Source: Oscillospiraceae bacterium
GTDB taxonomy: Bacteria > Bacillota > Clostridia > UBA1381
Reading direction: 5' to 3'
Length of the DNA: 6,302 nt
NCBI GenBank assembly: GCA_022508725.1
Contig: JAFLUR010000134.1
Span: 1-6,302 of the forward strand
Shown: one piece after another, positions 6,017-6,302 of the stretch
Layout: every line of letters starts with the position of its first letter
Numbering within the stretch: position 1 is the first letter of the stretch
Position numbers and translations under genes: made by a program
The notes under the pieces: model-generated
Told to the model about the DNA's origin: nothing
What the model saw: only the letters and a program-made list of their open reading frames with translations
The model's database searches: none

Positions 6017-6041
6017 GCGGGAATACTTTGTGCATTTCAAG
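6017..6041 (-). repeat. Copy 2 (inverted) of the intergenic motif at 3729-3752
   Basis: The + strand reads GCGGGAATACTTTG and then TGCATTTCAAG; its reverse complement matches copy 1 with two substitutions and one inserted base. It sits 12 bases after the alpha-galactosidase terminator, so the two copies bracket that gene in opposite orientation. Confidence 0.55.
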
Positions 6042-6054
6042 AATTTTGCGCTTT

Positions 6055-6126
6055 GCCCGCGGAAAAAGATACCGGTCTTGCCGGAAAAAGCGGGCGGGGA
6101 CAAATACGGGGTCCGGCTTTGTCCCC
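6055..6126 (+). ncRNA. Candidate structured RNA: two abutting helices before the tRNA
   Basis: Helix 1 pairs GCCCGC (6055-6060) with GCGGGC (6090-6095) and encloses a small CCGG-TCTTG-CCGG hairpin (6072-6084). Helix 2 starts on the very next base and pairs GGGGACAAA (6096-6104) with TTTGTCCCC (6118-6126) over 13 bases. A third hairpin with a T-tract follows at 6134-6163 and would give a defined 3' end. No known RNA family was recognised and no clear promoter is seen between 6005 and 6054. It could equally be a palindromic intergenic repeat or part of a terminator array insulating the tRNA promoter. Confidence 0.35.
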
Positions 6127-6133
6127 CGGCTTT

Positions 6134-6163
6134 CGGCAAAACTGCCGGTTTTAAAATTTTTTT
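6134..6163 (+). terminator. Second Rho-independent terminator-like hairpin before the tRNA promoter
   Basis: CGGCA (6134-6138) pairs with TGCCG (6143-6147) over a 4-base AAAC loop. It is followed by GTTTTAAAA and seven T residues (6157-6163). It would end either the candidate RNA upstream or any read-through from the alpha-galactosidase gene. Confidence 0.6.
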
Positions 6164-6212
6164 CAAAAAACGAAAAAAAATGCTTGACAAATCCAAAACG
6201 ATACTGTATAAT
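6158..6212 (+). promoter_or_regulatory. Consensus sigma-A promoter with UP-like element for tRNA-Asn
   Basis: A perfect TTGACA (6184-6189) and a perfect TATAAT (6207-6212) are separated by the ideal 17 bases. Transcription should start near 6219, about 22 bases before the tRNA. The stretch 6158-6181 just upstream is almost pure A/T in runs, as in the UP elements that boost stable RNA promoters. Confidence 0.92.
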
Positions 6213-6240
6213 AGAAATGTACTCGAAAGAGAGAAGATAT

Positions 6241-6302
6241 TCCTCAATAGCTCAGTTGGCAGAGCATGCGGCTGTTAACCGCAGGGTCGTTGGTTCGAGC
6301 CC
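6241..6302 (+). tRNA. tRNA-Asn (anticodon GTT), 3' end cut by the window
   Basis: The sequence begins with the acceptor strand TCCTCAA, followed by TA and the D arm (GCTCAGTTGGCAGAGC). The anticodon stem TGCGG/CCGCA (6267-6271 and 6279-6283) frames the loop CTGTTAA with anticodon GTT at 6274-6276. The T arm begins with GTTGGTTCGAGCC. About 62 of some 75 bases are inside the window; the 3' acceptor strand is missing. More stable RNA genes may follow. Confidence 0.95.

Noticed and set aside
6015..6278. 87-residue + strand frame in the last 300 bases
   Set aside because: It crosses two helices, a terminator, a consensus promoter and part of the tRNA, so it cannot be a real gene.

Overview
The window looks like a chromosomal segment of a Gram-positive anaerobe of the class Clostridia, probably a gut member of the Oscillospiraceae/Ruminococcaceae type. 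This is inferred from AGGAG-type ribosome binding sites, a perfect sigma-A type promoter, a Clostridia-like O-acetylhomoserine sulfhydrylase, a lipoprotein-type solute-binding protein, a GH36 alpha-galactosidase and a tRNA-Asn. No sequence search was possible. Every recognisable gene lies on the + strand.

Layout. Positions 2-196 are the 3' end of an HtrA/DegP-type protease gene (end of the PDZ domain), with an in-frame TGA at 23-25 where the family has a glycine. After 44 bases comes metY (241-1515), a PLP-dependent O-acetylhomoserine sulfhydrylase. A 230-base AT-rich, palindrome-rich gap leads to a lipoprotein sugar-type solute-binding protein (1746-3092). It is followed after 24 bases, probably in the same transcript, by a 147-residue heptad-repeat coiled-coil protein (3117-3560). 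A 320-base gene-free stretch (3561-3880) holds a GC-rich hairpin with a T-tract on the minus strand and a dense set of overlapping inverted repeats. Then comes a cytoplasmic GH36 alpha-galactosidase (3881-5968) with its own Rho-independent terminator (5982-6004). The last 300 bases hold three consecutive hairpins, the last with a T-tract, then an AT-rich UP-like element, a consensus promoter and a tRNA-Asn(GTT) cut off by the window end.

How the genes may work together. MetY belongs to sulfur and methionine metabolism. The solute-binding protein and the alpha-galactosidase could serve uptake and breakdown of alpha-galactosides, but no permease or regulator is present, so this link is inference only.

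The most interesting material is not coding. A 25-base motif in the leader of the alpha-galactosidase gene recurs in inverted orientation just after the gene. The leader carries two long perfect stems in pseudoknot order. The stretch before the tRNA could fold into a compact three-helix RNA. The coiled-coil gene is built of 21-base tandem units. I see no transposase, CRISPR array, phage module or defence system.
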